A DNA stretch of 64,000 bases from CAZKVU01 sp964556475 (GTDB lineage Bacteria > Patescibacteriota > Microgenomatia > UBA1406 > HO2-37-13b). This document shows, in pieces, positions 51,483 through 62,281 of the stretch. The stretch covers positions 1-64,000 of the forward strand of contig CAZKVU010000001.1 in assembly GCA_964556475.1 (NCBI GenBank). Direction: 5' to 3'. Position 1 is the stretch's first letter. Each line of letters begins with the position of its first letter. The position numbers and the translations under genes were made by a program. The notes under the pieces were generated by a model that was given only the letters and a program-made list of their open reading frames with translations, searched no databases and was not told the origin of the DNA.

Positions 51483-54202
51483 TTATTCAGAAACAGAATC
51501 CAAAGAAAGATACATATTTGAATCGAGTTCGACATCTGTAAAGGTAATGACGTATCCATCAATATACTTCTGGGTAAATGTTCTACTCTGATTGAAAGAT
51601 TCATCTGATGAAGCACGCAGCGTTATATTAGGTAGCTGATCATAATTCACCCCAAGCATCTGACTCGTATCAAATGATACGTCAACAGCGCCAACATCTC
51701 CCTTTTTCTGTACGAACCACATATTTCCTGCTCCATCAACAACATCTACCCCAGAATTATCATTGCTTCCAAACATCATAAAATCTCCGTTATCAAGATT
51801 GCGCGGATTCTTTACTGTTATGAGGTTATTATTTTGCGGACGTGAAATTATTTGTTTAATACCTGATACATCTTCGTAACCAATTCCGAACACATTATGA
51901 TTATATCGTGAGTTTTTCGTATCATCCCAGATCAAATCCTGTGAGGTGTTTACATACATTGTCGGCAAAGTCATACCATATTTATGAGCAAGGTACGACT
52001 GTATTCTGAGCATATCAATATCACTAAGAGCTTCATGATAAAGAATCACCTCACTTATATCACCAGTAAACGCCTGCTCAGGATCAAAGCCTCCACCAAT
52101 ACTATCCTGATCTTGCCCAAGAATATACGTCCCACCAGGTTGATGACCGGATGTACCATAATGAAACAGCTTTCCAGATCCATCAAGATACACGTCTGTA
52201 TTGCCAACGAGCTCATTATTTCGAACCGCTACAACGTGAATCAATCCGTCCGCGCTATTTTTATCCAGTTTTTGTTCCTTGCCATTCTTGAATAGCCATA
52301 ATTCTGCAGGGTTAAAAAGAAGAAAGTCATTTGTGTCTATTTCTGAGGCGTATGAAATAATTCCTCCATATCGATCTGTCGGCTTCTGACTATACACAAC
52401 AAATTGAGTATAATTTTTACTCTCACCAGTCATATTAAAATTACTTCTTCCCAAGTAATCTGTTAAGCGGTCGTGATTAAATCGTACTGCGGGATAATAA
52501 TTCATTGACTCCTGAATATATTGAGGCTGTGTACCAAATGCATATGGTAAATCAGAAGTTAAATCATTAGCATTACCACTCTGATCAAGCCACGAAACTA
52601 CGTGATCATTCTCTACTTGAACACCTTTATCAGCCCGTAGCCAGAGTGCAAGCCCTGAATTCTCACCACCAACACCGCCTGGTCCAATTATTGTCGCGGG
52701 GTCAATCTGATTTGCATTTTTAAATGATGTAAATGATGATAGGTCAAGGATTTTCTTTCCCGTCAAGAAAGTAAAATAGATTTCATTATCTACATATACG
52801 TGTGAAAATGTCACCTGACCGTTTTCTACTGATGATGGTTCATATATACGTCCATGCGCAAAGTCTGTATCATCAGCAACCACCAGCGCCATCTCGCTCG
52901 TATCAAGTCCAGCAGATTGAACAGGCTGCATTGCTATTGAGATAGAATTTATTTCAGGCGACATCTCTACTTTCCAGATCCGTTGCAGCATATGCGCAAA
53001 AGCCGGATGTACACTTGGGATATTTTGAATTGGCTCGTTATTGTCGCCGATGACTGCAAAATTTTCATCAGCTACATCCTGAGGCAGATTAACCGAAAGG
53101 ATTGAACCATCATCATAACGAATCTCTCCATGTAATCGATTAAAGTCTCCCCGATCATTACGAACAAGGCTCATCATGTTATGTGAGTAGGCCTTATTCT
53201 CAATGCTGTTCCACATATCTTCCAAACCATCTTGAAGGTTTATATTATATTTAAGCCTCAGATATGTTTCGANNNNNNNNNNNNNNNNNNNNNNNNNNNN
53301 NNNNNNNNNNNNNNNNNNNNNNNNNNNNNNNNNNNNNNNNNNNNNNNNNNNNNNNNNNNNNNNNNNNNNNNNTCTTCCAAACCATCTTGAAGGTTTATAT
53401 TATATTTAAGCCTCAGATATGTTTCGAGATACCGTCGTTCATCTTCAGATATCTGTCGGTCAAACTGGATTACTTCTGATATCTCTGAATTGAAACTCCC
53501 AATCGTCATATCGCCGAATTGAGCGATATCATGGCTGGAGAAATGTGCATCAGTACCACCTGTCATAGCTAAAGCAGTCCCATTCAGCAGGACATCCGTA
53601 ATTCCAAAAACATTTTCAGTGCGAATTGTGACAATATTGAGGCTGTTTTGAATGTTTGCTTCTTTTGGTACACTCCAAGATCTTCGTTCCTCACCCTTTG
53701 TTATGCTCATTGAGTTGCCGACGCTTACGCTGTACTGTTCATCACCATTAATTGAGAATGATAAAACTTTATTATTATCCTGTGGAGAGGTGTTTTTGAA
53801 TACAAGAATCTGGGTTGACGAGCCGTTATCACCAAAAAACCGCTTTTTTTGTACAGTCTTAATCTGCAACGGCTGAATTTCATTTTTGTCATACCTCAGC
53901 CATGTTTGTAACCCGTCAGTAATTCCTGCTGGGCCTTTTTGAGATGATTCTGCCAATGTTGAACTACCTAAGACAGATCCGACTAAACTTGCTTCGCGTG
54001 ATTTCTGCTGTAGCACATCATTCAACTGAGCAATTTCTTCTGATGAAAAATGAATATCTTTCTGAAGGTCGACCTGTTCTTTAACAGTCGTATCAAAAAC
54101 AGTGCCGGTATCTGTATATAGTTTGGGGCTCTGTAAAGATAAAAGACTAGATCCAAGCACTGCGCTGATGATCCATGCAAACAACGACATCATATATATC
54201 AT
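51483..54202 (-). CDS. LamG/concanavalin-like surface protein (joined across false gap)
   Basis: Removing the duplicated 55 bases and 100 N at 53218-53427 gives one frame of about 854 residues; the join reads INLQDGLEDMWNSIEN. A signal peptide/anchor is at the N-terminus (MSLFAWIISAVLGSSLLSL). A first beta-sandwich (about 85-280, ending SEDERRYLETYLRLKYNIN) is followed by a second from LALWLRADKGVQVENDHVV to YLAHKYGMTLP, typical of LamG/concanavalin-like lectin domains. The next segment (SRYNHNVFGIGYEDVSG) resembles the DUF8202-type domain that often follows them, then a beta C-terminus. Glycan binding or adhesion is likely. No dockerin or LPxTG is present. Confidence 0.78.
53218..53427. other. 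False assembly gap with 55-base overlap duplicated
   Basis: Bases 53218-53272 and 53373-53427 are identical and flank 100 N inside the LamG-like gene. Confidence 0.95.
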
Positions 54203-54263
54203 ATTACCTTATATTGAAGCCCCATTGCAAGAAGATGTCGTACTTTTATTACATGTGCTGCAG

Positions 54264-56203
54264 TTACCAACTACCACCGCCGCCGCCGCCTCCGCCGCCG
54301 CCGCTGAATCCACCTGAAGAAAAGCCAGATGAGCCTCCTGTCGACGATCGTGGAGGAATTGAAGCGGCTTGAATAGAATTCATCGAAGAACGAAGGCTGT
54401 CTGCGAAAAGCACACTATTAAACGGACCTGTGCGATATGAACTGTACCATTCGGGTTCATGCAAATCGATGCCTTTAAAGCGCTCCATCCACACTTTCTC
54501 CACCCCAAATGCAATAGCAAAAGGTAATAACTTCTCAAAAAGTGTCTGCACATCTTTAAGATGGAAATATTCTTGTGCCTCAAATTCAAGCCGCGTTGAC
54601 TGACTTTTCAAGAAATTCAGCAGGCCTTGAGCTTTTTTAGCTTCCCTTGCTCCGAATTCGGTTTTCCGAGGCATGTTTCTACCGAATATGAGTGCCGCAA
54701 TGAGAAGGAAAATATTCATAGATATAAGCGAAAGTATCGCTATAACAGCATAATAGCTTCTGGCTCTCTCAGGATTTGAAGGGAAAAATCCATCATCTAC
54801 AAGTCCGTTATATACCATTTCTGATATGTCTGGAATACTTGAATACAATTTTATATCTTTCACTTTGACTTCATTTTCTGATGAAAATATTTTGTCGAGC
54901 AACGTTCTTTCATAATTAAGCACAGTCTTATCGGCGGCATAGTCTTTGTCTGTTCTAACGAAGTAAATGCTCTTTTTATCCCTTTCTTCTATCCTCAGAT
55001 ATCCCCTTCTCGCCAGGTCAACAATTGCTGCAGAAAAATCCTCAAGATCAACTACCTCGTCAATTAATGCCCCTGCCTCACCCGGGGTAAGTATCCTCCC
55101 CTTTTCATTTTTTGGGCCCTCATAGTAGGCCGTTACAGCAGGACCAACATCGGGATCTCTCCCCTGCTTGAACCACTTTACAATGATCCACAATGGATAT
55201 ACGATGTACCAAAAAATAACAAGGATTCCTAAACTGATGAGTACTATTTTCCCAAGTATCGTTTCAAAAAAAGGTACTACTTTTTCGGGCAATAATTCAG
55301 CCACAACCCCCTTGGGAAACCCAACCACAATAGTTATACCCTCTGATGGCTGCAACGGACGTGTAATATTAAAATCAAGGTCGGTAATAGTACAATCAGT
55401 CTCATCGGTACTTCCATAAATACCAATCAAGCAACGCTTCTGAACGGGTATGCTCGGGTCAATATCCTGGAAATCAACACGAACGTGTGCTTTTTCAATC
55501 GGCACATCCCATTCAGTTCCAACAGCATTCCAAAAAAGCTCATCATGATCAGAAAAATACTCGATGCCTCCGGAAACTACATATTCAATAACATATGTAT
55601 GCTCCCCGCTGATAGTCTTATTTGGGTCACCAATACGAATGTTGAAATTATTGCCTTGGATTTTTTCGATATGCTTATATGAGGAGCCGCTTTCATCTGT
55701 AACAGACTGAACATCAATTTTCATTGCGTATGTGACTTGCTTCTGGGTTTTTTCATCAACACCGGATTTTGTATATGGAATATCGCGGAAAATTCCATGC
55801 CGTTCATTGGCGCCAAAATCATAATTAATCCTCTCCGAGACAAATATTCGTCCATCTTTTTGAATATCGAACAAGACGTCATACGAACGTATTTTTTCTG
55901 AATAGTCAAGCAAGTAATCTGTATTTTGTGCATTAACCACCTGAAAATTCGACAAAATGTATCCTGCGATCAAAAATATCCCTAACATACCTGCTAAGCC
56001 CGATAATATCNNNNNNNNNNNNNNNNNNNNNNNNNNNNNNNNNNNNNNNNNNNNNNNNNNNNNNNNNNNNNNNNNNNNNNNNNNNNNNNNNNNNNNNNNN
56101 NNNNNNNNNNAATGTATCCTGCGATCAAAAATATCCCTAACATACCTGCTAAGCCCGATAATATCTGCCGCAATTGTAAAAGTAAGCTGCTCTTAGTACG
56201 CAT
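54264..56203 (-). CDS. DUF2207 membrane protein (joined across false gap)
   Basis: Merging the 55-base overlap at 55956-56165 gives about 594 residues starting MRTKSSLLLQLRQILSGLAG. A signal helix is followed by the outer DUF2207 beta domain (YDVLFDIQKDGRIFVSERIN, then HGIFRDIPYT), a TM helix (IVLISLGILVIFWYIVYPLW), a cytoplasmic winged-helix-like part (IVDLARRGYLRIEERDK), one or two further TM helices (IAILSLISMNIFLLIAALIF) and a C-terminus of Ser/Gly ending in a poly-Gly run. This is the standard layout of the family, whose function is unknown. TACACT on the minus strand ends six bases before the ATG. Confidence 0.85.
55956..56165. other. False assembly gap with 55-base overlap duplicated
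   Basis: Bases 55956-56010 and 56111-56165 are identical and flank 100 N near the start of the DUF2207 gene. Confidence 0.95.
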
Positions 56204-56249
56204 ACTCCTAGTGTAGCATTAATTGCTTAGTGCGTGATACAATAACTGC

Positions 56250-56645
56250 ATGCCGAATAAGAGTTCGTCTGTAAAGTTTGAACTCGCAGAGGATGTCCAA
56301 AAACTGATTGAAATGCTCGTAATCGAGCTCGATTTACAGCATATTAAATCCGATCGTATCTTTTGTGTTCGTAGTAATCAAAGCAAAGCTCGTGCTTATG
56401 CACGAATCTGGGGTTTATCACGCATCTTCCAAGTTGCTGCCGGATATAAACCTACATACGTTATCGAGGTCCTTTCCGAACACTTTGATGAACTTACCGA
56501 TGAAAAAAAGTTGAAGGTGCTTATACACGAACTTCTTCATATACCGAAAACTTTTTCAGGCGCACTGCTTCCCCATAATGGTCGACATCACAAAGTAAAT
56601 GATGCTGCTGTACATAAACTTTTTCAGAAATTAAAACTGGAGTAA
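56250..56645 (+). CDS. Small putative metallopeptidase (phage-metallopeptidase-like)
   Basis: A 131-residue cytoplasmic protein. LKVLIHELLHIPKTFSGALL contains HELLH with a following PKTFSGALxPH segment and NGRHHKVND, the pattern of the putative phage metallopeptidase family common in Patescibacteria and Archaea. The N-terminal half has beta strands and an RIWGLSRIFQ segment. TACAAT at 56238-56243 ends six bases before the ATG. It is divergent from the DUF2207 gene. The substrate is unknown. Confidence 0.72.
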   Translation: MPNKSSSVKFELAEDVQKLIEMLVIELDLQHIKSDRIFCVRSNQSKARAYARIWGLSRIFQVAAGYKPTYVIEVLSEHFDELTDEKKLKVLIHELLHIPKTFSGALLPHNGRHHKVNDAAVHKLFQKLKLE

Positions 56646-56650
56646 GCATG

Positions 56651-57997
56651 TTACTGACCGTCGTCACTACTTATACCAGGTAATCCAAGTGGTAGCTCAA
56701 TCTGCAGGAAAGGCTGATTGTATGGTGTCTTAATAAGGCTGATAACCTGAGAAGATGGTCTAATAGTAGCAATACGTACAAACGCATCCGGATCAATGCC
56801 TAACTTGCGTATCAGCGGGTCACCGATTGTTCTAAAACGAATATTACTCGTTGTTCCAATATATTCACCTGAATCGAGCGTTACAACATTACCGCCGCTT
56901 GCACCAAACCATACAGTCCCGTTGCGTGATGTTCCATCAGCTGGGACCTCGGGATCGACTCCATCCGCAAGTAAATACTCTTTACCATTATCAGGATTTG
57001 CTCCAAGAAAACGCGCTCTATATTCCCGTGGCGATGTTGCTCCGTTAGCATAATTCATCAATTGGACAGGGCTCAGTTTTTCTACTTGCGTTTCATCTCC
57101 AAACTTAAGACAGGACCTGATCTGTGAACCTTCTGGATGAACCGTATATAGGACGGCTATATCATGTTCAATGGAAAAATCCCCGCCCACAACAGTCACA
57201 TGATCTTCGGAAGGCCCTTGTAATGCAAAATGTGCAGTATTCCTATGAGTTTCAGGATCAACAAGTCCATAACGTTGATCGTACATATTCTTAACCGTTG
57301 CTACACAATGAGCATTTGTTACATGATGTCCACCCTCCAGCAAAGTATCACTGCATGAATATTGGTTAAAAACGTGCACTCTTTCATCGGTCTGAGGCAG
57401 GCTCATGGTAAGTTGATATGAAGAATTATATTGACAGACAGACTCATCTCTGTTTTGTTTTTCCATGACGAAAAGTGACGGGTCAGTTGGGACAATATCA
57501 GTTGGCATTGGGGTAACTGTCGGATATACGTGTACTTCGGTTGGAGTTGAGGTTACTGAAAGCGGATTCATCTCCACGGGCTCTGTTGTCACGACGTAAT
57601 CTGAAATGAGAGGCATTGTAGCATCAATATCACCGTAAAAACCGACATATCCATGTGTCCGTCCATCGACACAGGCATCAATATAAACTCCAGCCTCCTC
57701 TGAATCAAACGGCGTATCAGCTGGCAGCCCGTTAAAAACGATGAGTTCTTCCGGGGTGATATCATCTTGGGTTAGATGAAGCGCTTGACCTGCTGCGACA
57801 ACATCTTCCCATGAATGAACACCTTCCATGCTTGATAGGTCAAGGACACATTCTTCCCGATAACGCGGGACTGCTGATTGGCTTCCTACATGATGATCAC
57901 GAAGCAGATTATTGCCTCCGTAGAAAATCATTGCGAGCCCAGTAACTAATGAGGCGGTAATTCCAACTCTTTCCCGGCGGGATAATGGTTCTTTCAT
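56651..57997 (-). CDS. Trypsin-like serine protease, membrane-anchored
   Basis: A 448-residue protein. A TM helix near residues 12-30 (ITASLVTGLAMIFYGG) is followed by a segment with TPTEVHVYPTVTPMPTD linker. The catalytic domain (about 185-420) has His in HHVTNAHCVATV, Asp in SIEHDIAVLYT and Ser in VWFGASGGNVV, matching the chymotrypsin-fold triad. Two or more cysteines flank the domain. It ends six bases from the convergent metallopeptidase gene. It adds a third secreted protease type to the window besides the M4 and S8 enzymes, but has no dockerin. Confidence 0.83.
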   Translation of the reverse strand: MKEPLSRRERVGITASLVTGLAMIFYGGNNLLRDHHVGSQSAVPRYREECVLDLSSMEGVHSWEDVVAAGQALHLTQDDITPEELIVFNGLPADTPFDSEEAGVYIDACVDGRTHGYVGFYGDIDATMPLISDYVVTTEPVEMNPLSVTSTPTEVHVYPTVTPMPTDIVPTDPSLFVMEKQNRDESVCQYNSSYQLTMSLPQTDERVHVFNQYSCSDTLLEGGHHVTNAHCVATVKNMYDQRYGLVDPETHRNTAHFALQGPSEDHVTVVGGDFSIEHDIAVLYTVHPEGSQIRSCLKFGDETQVEKLSPVQLMNYANGATSPREYRARFLGANPDNGKEYLLADGVDPEVPADGTSRNGTVWFGASGGNVVTLDSGEYIGTTSNIRFRTIGDPLIRKLGIDPDAFVRIATIRPSSQVISLIKTPYNQPFLQIELPLGLPGISSDDGQ

Positions 57998-58130
57998 AAT
58001 TTTTTTTACTAAGGCGTCTTAATCAGAGATTGACGAAAAGTGACTAAATCTATACGTCCGTAATTATTTTTAGATCTATTATATAAAAACGACTGAAAAA
58101 GGCCTACAGCGATTGTGTATACTGAATATC

Positions 58131-58937
58131 ATGAATCTGAATTGTCCGAATTGCCATACACAGTTAACACGCATCCAGCTTGATAAAATCGAGGTTGATC
58201 ACTGTAATAATTGTGGCGGAACGCTCTTTGATTATAATGAGATCAACCGAATTTCATTAAGTGATGCCGAAAAGCTATCACTCATGAAGCAAACACATGA
58301 TATTTCGGGTGATGCAAAAGTTTCACCGAGAGATGGCAGCGAACTCAAGCGAATTGAAGATGAATCAGTCCCTCAGTATGTCACTCTTCTTAAATCAGAT
58401 ACAACGCAGGAAGTCTTTGCCTATCCCGATGATCTGGTGAATTTCAAGAAGGCACAGAACTCCAAATTATCATATATGAAAGCATGGCATATACCCCTAC
58501 CGGCATTGTCGTCTGTTATGGTTTTAAGTTTTGTGATAGCAATAAGCGCTGGGACGGTCTTGTTTTCATCATTACTAACACAACCTCAGTCTCAAGGTAT
58601 TCAGGCGTCTGATCTTTGTCGGAATGGCATAGAAGTTTTCCGTGCGGAAGATGGTGGTGGCACCGATGGCGAAGGAACAACTAGAAATCAGGCTGACGGT
58701 GGCAATAACGGTGGTAACAATGGTACTACTGGGGCATACGGTGTAACCTGTCAAACAGAATCTGATATGACATGTCGTGTTTCAGCACAATGTCTCGGAA
58801 AAACAGAAAACTATGTACTTACCAATACCCGTACCCGCATCCACGCAGGTCTTATCCCATCAACGTGTTCTCGAATAAAAATGATCTGCTCTGATAATGG
58901 TCTAACGGTGGAAACTGAGGAGCAACCACTTGAATAA
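58131..58937 (+). CDS. Zinc-ribbon membrane protein
   Basis: A 268-residue protein from the ATG at 58131 (MNLNCPNCHTQL), seven bases after a TATACT box; an in-frame ATG at 58113 precedes that box. CPNC and CNNC at residues 4-7 and 25-28 form a TFIIB-type zinc ribbon as found in small bacterial zf-TFIIB proteins. A TM helix at about 125-145 (LSSVMVLSFVIAISAGTVLF) separates it from a Gly/Asn-rich linker and a C-terminal Cys-containing beta segment (VTCQTESDMTCRVSAQC) outside the cell. Function unknown. Confidence 0.75.
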   Translation: MNLNCPNCHTQLTRIQLDKIEVDHCNNCGGTLFDYNEINRISLSDAEKLSLMKQTHDISGDAKVSPRDGSELKRIEDESVPQYVTLLKSDTTQEVFAYPDDLVNFKKAQNSKLSYMKAWHIPLPALSSVMVLSFVIAISAGTVLFSSLLTQPQSQGIQASDLCRNGIEVFRAEDGGGTDGEGTTRNQADGGNNGGNNGTTGAYGVTCQTESDMTCRVSAQCLGKTENYVLTNTRTRIHAGLIPSTCSRIKMICSDNGLTVETEEQPLE

Positions 58938-58938
58938 A

Positions 58939-59943
58939 CTACAATCTCCCTTTTAGTTTACGTTCAAAATCCTTAGGGAAAAACCAAAGCTGGTCTTTTG
59001 ATATTATCTCGCTTGTTAGATGTTGCTTAATAAGTATGAGCTGGAAAAAGCCAAGAAACTTTTCTATAAAATCAGAAAGTGGTTTATTTGCCTTCTTGAT
59101 AAGATATCTACGCATGCCCATGCCCGCATGCACATTACTACTCGGATACTCACCTGCACTCAAGCGCACATCACTGTCCACGCTCAAATAATTTGGGAAA
59201 TGGTTGAAAACCCAGTTATTAACATGTAAGAAATGTTGATGCATTCTCTTTTCACGTTGTATATAGGCTCTATTTGGCTTATATGTTGTATTCCAAAGGT
59301 GCTGGAGCTGGCCTATTGGTTTCATTTGTAATACCTCATGTGCGGTATATGCGTTGCGTTTCCTCTCATGTATATTGACATTCAGACCATCGAAAAAAAG
59401 ATTGAAACAGGCCTTATCTGGAGCTTTTTTACTTATTCTGCTGCGCTTCTGGCCCAGGAAAAATGCTGTTGAAAGGATGAAGAATCGGGCTGTCCAAAGG
59501 CGCCCAGGAGCGGTAATGATAAATATGTCAATATCATCCTGTTTATCGGCATTACCCATAGTACACGAGCCGGAAAGTCCTATAAGATGTACTTGTGGCA
59601 TCTTTTGTATGATATGAAGAAGTTTACGTACTTTCTTGAGCTTTTCAAGCGTAAAATCATAATGCTTAAGCGTACGATCACACAACATACCCTCCCCCCG
59701 CATGGCATACAAGGTAATTTTCTGTCTTTTCTTTAGTTCAAATGTATCTTTTCGGATTATATACGCTTTGGTTTCAATTCTCTTTTGTTCAATGAGCTGA
59801 TTAATAGCGGTTTTAAACGAACTCTGTGAGATCTTTATGGGGAGATACATATATATATGCTCTGACTGAGGTGCGTATCTAAAAAAATGAAAGTATTGGA
59901 TGACATCAATAATAGCTTTGTGCAAGTCGCTGGTTGTGCTCAT
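58939..59943 (-). CDS. Nucleotidyltransferase-domain protein
   Basis: About 334 residues if begun at the ATG at 59943 (MSTTSDLHKAIID); an in-frame ATG at 59973 is an alternative. Residues about 1-85 are a winged-helix-like segment. The nucleotidyltransferase core is LIGLSGSCTMGNADKQDDID followed by IFIIT, the GS..(x)..D.D motif of pol-beta-type transferases. The C-terminal half is helical and basic. It follows the glycosyltransferase gene by 74 bases on the same strand. Substrate unknown. Confidence 0.7.
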   Translation of the reverse strand: MSTTSDLHKAIIDVIQYFHFFRYAPQSEHIYMYLPIKISQSSFKTAINQLIEQKRIETKAYIIRKDTFELKKRQKITLYAMRGEGMLCDRTLKHYDFTLEKLKKVRKLLHIIQKMPQVHLIGLSGSCTMGNADKQDDIDIFIITAPGRLWTARFFILSTAFFLGQKRSRISKKAPDKACFNLFFDGLNVNIHERKRNAYTAHEVLQMKPIGQLQHLWNTTYKPNRAYIQREKRMHQHFLHVNNWVFNHFPNYLSVDSDVRLSAGEYPSSNVHAGMGMRRYLIKKANKPLSDFIEKFLGFFQLILIKQHLTSEIISKDQLWFFPKDFERKLKGRL

Positions 59944-60017
59944 GAACGTGGTTAAGGTTACCATGAATGGCACGCATTCTCAAGTTGAGGAGTGAAGTTA
60001 CGTCTGTGATTGTGATT

Positions 60018-60767
60018 TTATGCTCGATTGGATATTTTTTGAACGAGAATAAGGCGAATAAATTCGAGCAGTCGAAGTTGTCGTTTAAGTCTCCATGGCT
60101 GAATAATAAGTCTAAATAGCCACTCGAGTCCGAGAATTCGCAAAATATATGGTGCGCGTGGTGTCTTTCCCGACAAAAAATCAAATGCTCCACCAACACC
60201 CATGCATGTTATCCCTTTGAGAAACTCTCTGTGTTTATTTAACCATAACTCTTGGAATGGAGAACCAAATGCAATGAATAGTATGTGCGGCTTTCTATCA
60301 GCCACTATAGAAAGAATATGACTTTCCTCCTCTTGAGATGGGTTTGAAATGTCTGAAAAACCTTCTAAAGCGATAAAATCTATGCGTGGGAAACGGTCTT
60401 TCTGGCAATCAACGACCCTTTCTGCTACTTTACCTTTTCCACCGATCAGCCCTACCCGTAGACCCATGTCATTAGCAAAAAAAAGCATTTTTTCCATAAG
60501 GTCGACTCCGGTATAACGCTCTCCAGGTAAATAGCCTAGGAATCGAGCACCTTTACGCACACCTTCCCCATCAAGTATCCGTATTTGAGCCCAATTAAGA
60601 TAGGCTGCAAACTCTTTATCCTGCTGTGATAGGACCAGAATTTCCGGATTAAGAGATGCTATATGAAAAAAATACTCCGGGTCTTGTAGGTTTTTTTTAA
60701 TTTTCTCTAGGACCTCTGCTTTTCTCTCTTGTGGAAGCTTGATTCCGAGGATGTTGATGTCTTTCAT
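60018..60767 (-). CDS. WecG/TagA/CpsF-family glycosyltransferase
   Basis: A 249-residue GT26-type enzyme that usually transfers ManNAc or ManNAcA from UDP-sugar to a lipid-linked acceptor in wall polymer or capsule synthesis. Family motifs: FHIASLNPEILVLSQQD, RILDGEGVRKGARFLG, RYTGVDLME, LRVGLIGGKGKVAE, PHILFIAFGSPFQELW and GVGGAFDFLSGKTPRAP. The C-terminal LGLEWLFRLIIQPWRLKR helix is the usual membrane-associating end. Likely co-transcribed with the nucleotidyltransferase gene downstream. Confidence 0.92.
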   Translation of the reverse strand: MKDINILGIKLPQERKAEVLEKIKKNLQDPEYFFHIASLNPEILVLSQQDKEFAAYLNWAQIRILDGEGVRKGARFLGYLPGERYTGVDLMEKMLFFANDMGLRVGLIGGKGKVAERVVDCQKDRFPRIDFIALEGFSDISNPSQEEESHILSIVADRKPHILFIAFGSPFQELWLNKHREFLKGITCMGVGGAFDFLSGKTPRAPYILRILGLEWLFRLIIQPWRLKRQLRLLEFIRLILVQKISNRA

Positions 60768-61025
60768 AATTGTAAATTAACTATAAGATTCTGCTGTGCA
60801 GGTTGTAACTTCTTGATGATGCGGGCTTTTGTTCATATTTTTTGTACATAATTTTAGTAAGTATTGATAGTCTAAAGTGTATATCCTCTGTTTAAACTTG
60901 TTCTTTTACTCAATATCTTAATAAGATTTATTATATAAAGCCTAAACTACTCTTTCCCTGCTGCCTAGCATTTTACCCCGAACATCTTCTTGCCCTATAT
61001 TTTTTACTATCGACCTTATTACCTG
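60768..61025. other. Intergenic AT-rich region
   Basis: Between the glycosyltransferase start and tRNA-Arg. AT-rich with several -10-like boxes on the minus strand (for example TATAGT near 60781) but no clear gene. Confidence 0.4.
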
Positions 61026-61097
61026 CGCTCTCAGCAGGAATCGAACCTGCATCGGACCCTTAGGAGGGGTCTATTCTATCCATTGAACTATGAGAGC
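61026..61097 (-). tRNA. tRNA-Arg (anticodon CCT)
   Basis: On the minus strand acceptor GCTCTCA/TGAGAGC, anticodon stem GACCC/GGGTC with loop CTCCTAA, T-arm GCAGG/CCTGC with loop TTCGATT. CCA is not encoded. Confidence 0.95.
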
Positions 61098-61158
61098 TTT
61101 CAAACCTACATGCAATTATCATCTACACATGTAGCACCTCGCAGTCAACATATCAATC

Positions 61159-62163
61159 TTACCTAATCGCCTCTTTATAGCTGTCAAGGTTTTCAATAGC
61201 CATTCCTGCTCCCTTAATTACGCAGAACAAAGGCTCTTCAGCCACAAATGCTGCTACGCCCGTATTATACGTTATATATTTATCAATATTATGTAATAGA
61301 CCTGTCCCACCGGAAATAATAATGCCGCGATCAACTATATCCGAGGCTAATTCAGGAGGTGTCTCAGACAGAACTTCCTTAATGCCACCGAGAATATTTT
61401 TGAGTGGTTTTTGTAATGACTCTGCAACAGCCAACTCGCTCACTTCGATGATCTTCGGTAGGCCTGTTTGGAAGTCACGGCCGCGAACTTCGACTGTTTT
61501 ATCTTCTTTTGCAGACTCAAGATGTGCTGAACCAATGCGGATCTTTACTTCCTCCGCAGTCCGCTCACCGATAATCAGATTATATTTTTTGCGCAAATGA
61601 TGAATAATTGCTTCATCTAACCTTGTTCCGGCTCCTCTGACACTTTTGTATTCCACGAGCTGCCCCAAAGAAATAACAGCGATTTCAGCAGTGCCGCCAC
61701 CAATATTAACGATCATGTGGCCAGATGCTTGCGAAATGGGAATTCGTGCTCCAATTGCCGCAGCAAGGGGTTCTTCCATAAGATATACGTCTGTTGCACC
61801 AGCGCTTTTGCATGCAGAAACAACTGCCCGTTTTTCAACCTGGGTAGAGCCACCCGGTACTGAAATCATTAAATCTATACGAAAGGTCAATTTTGGCACA
61901 GCCTTTCGAAGGAAGTATGAAACCATGGCCTCTGTGATTGTATAGTCTGCGATCACGCCGTCGCGGAGAGGTCGTGAAGCTATAATGCTACCTGGTGTCC
62001 GGCCGAGCATTTGCTGTGCATCATCACCAACAGCAAGAATTTGCTTCGTATCCACCGAGTATGCAACAACAGTAGGCTCATTAAGTACAATTCCCTCGCC
62101 TGCGATGTATACCAAGGTATTTGCTGTGCCTAAATCAATAGCTACTTTCTTTCGAAATGTCAT
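61159..62163 (-). CDS. mreB: Rod shape-determining protein MreB
   Basis: A 334-residue actin-like protein that polymerises under the membrane and guides cell-wall synthesis. Actin-fold nucleotide motifs: VAIDLGTANTLVY (phosphate 1), MIVNIGGGTAEIAVISLG (phosphate 2) and GIIISGGTGLL (adenosine). MEEPLAAAIGARIPI is also typical. Length is standard. Single mreB copy in the window, without mreC/mreD beside it. The upstream region is AT-rich with a TATATC box about five bases before the ATG. Confidence 0.96.
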   Translation of the reverse strand: MTFRKKVAIDLGTANTLVYIAGEGIVLNEPTVVAYSVDTKQILAVGDDAQQMLGRTPGSIIASRPLRDGVIADYTITEAMVSYFLRKAVPKLTFRIDLMISVPGGSTQVEKRAVVSACKSAGATDVYLMEEPLAAAIGARIPISQASGHMIVNIGGGTAEIAVISLGQLVEYKSVRGAGTRLDEAIIHHLRKKYNLIIGERTAEEVKIRIGSAHLESAKEDKTVEVRGRDFQTGLPKIIEVSELAVAESLQKPLKNILGGIKEVLSETPPELASDIVDRGIIISGGTGLLHNIDKYITYNTGVAAFVAEEPLFCVIKGAGMAIENLDSYKEAIR

Positions 62164-62246
62164 ATTTTGATATACTTGCTATATAATATGATATATTTCT
62201 GTAGAAGAATATATCGGAAACCCAGATATATGATAGCATATTATTT

Positions 62247-62275
62247 TTGTGGGGTCAGACCCTAAATGGTATAAT
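62247..62275 (+). promoter_or_regulatory. Leaderless-type promoter of the PEGA gene
   Basis: TTGTGG (62247-62252), a 17-base spacer and TATAAT (62270-62275), then six bases to the ATG at 62282. The palindrome GGGTCAGACCC (62252-62262) lies in the spacer. Confidence 0.7.
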
Positions 62276-62281
62276 ATTCAC

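Noticed and set aside
56250..56645. Phage-metallopeptidase-like gene as a prophage marker
   Set aside because: The family is common on chromosomes of Patescibacteria and its neighbours here are cellular.
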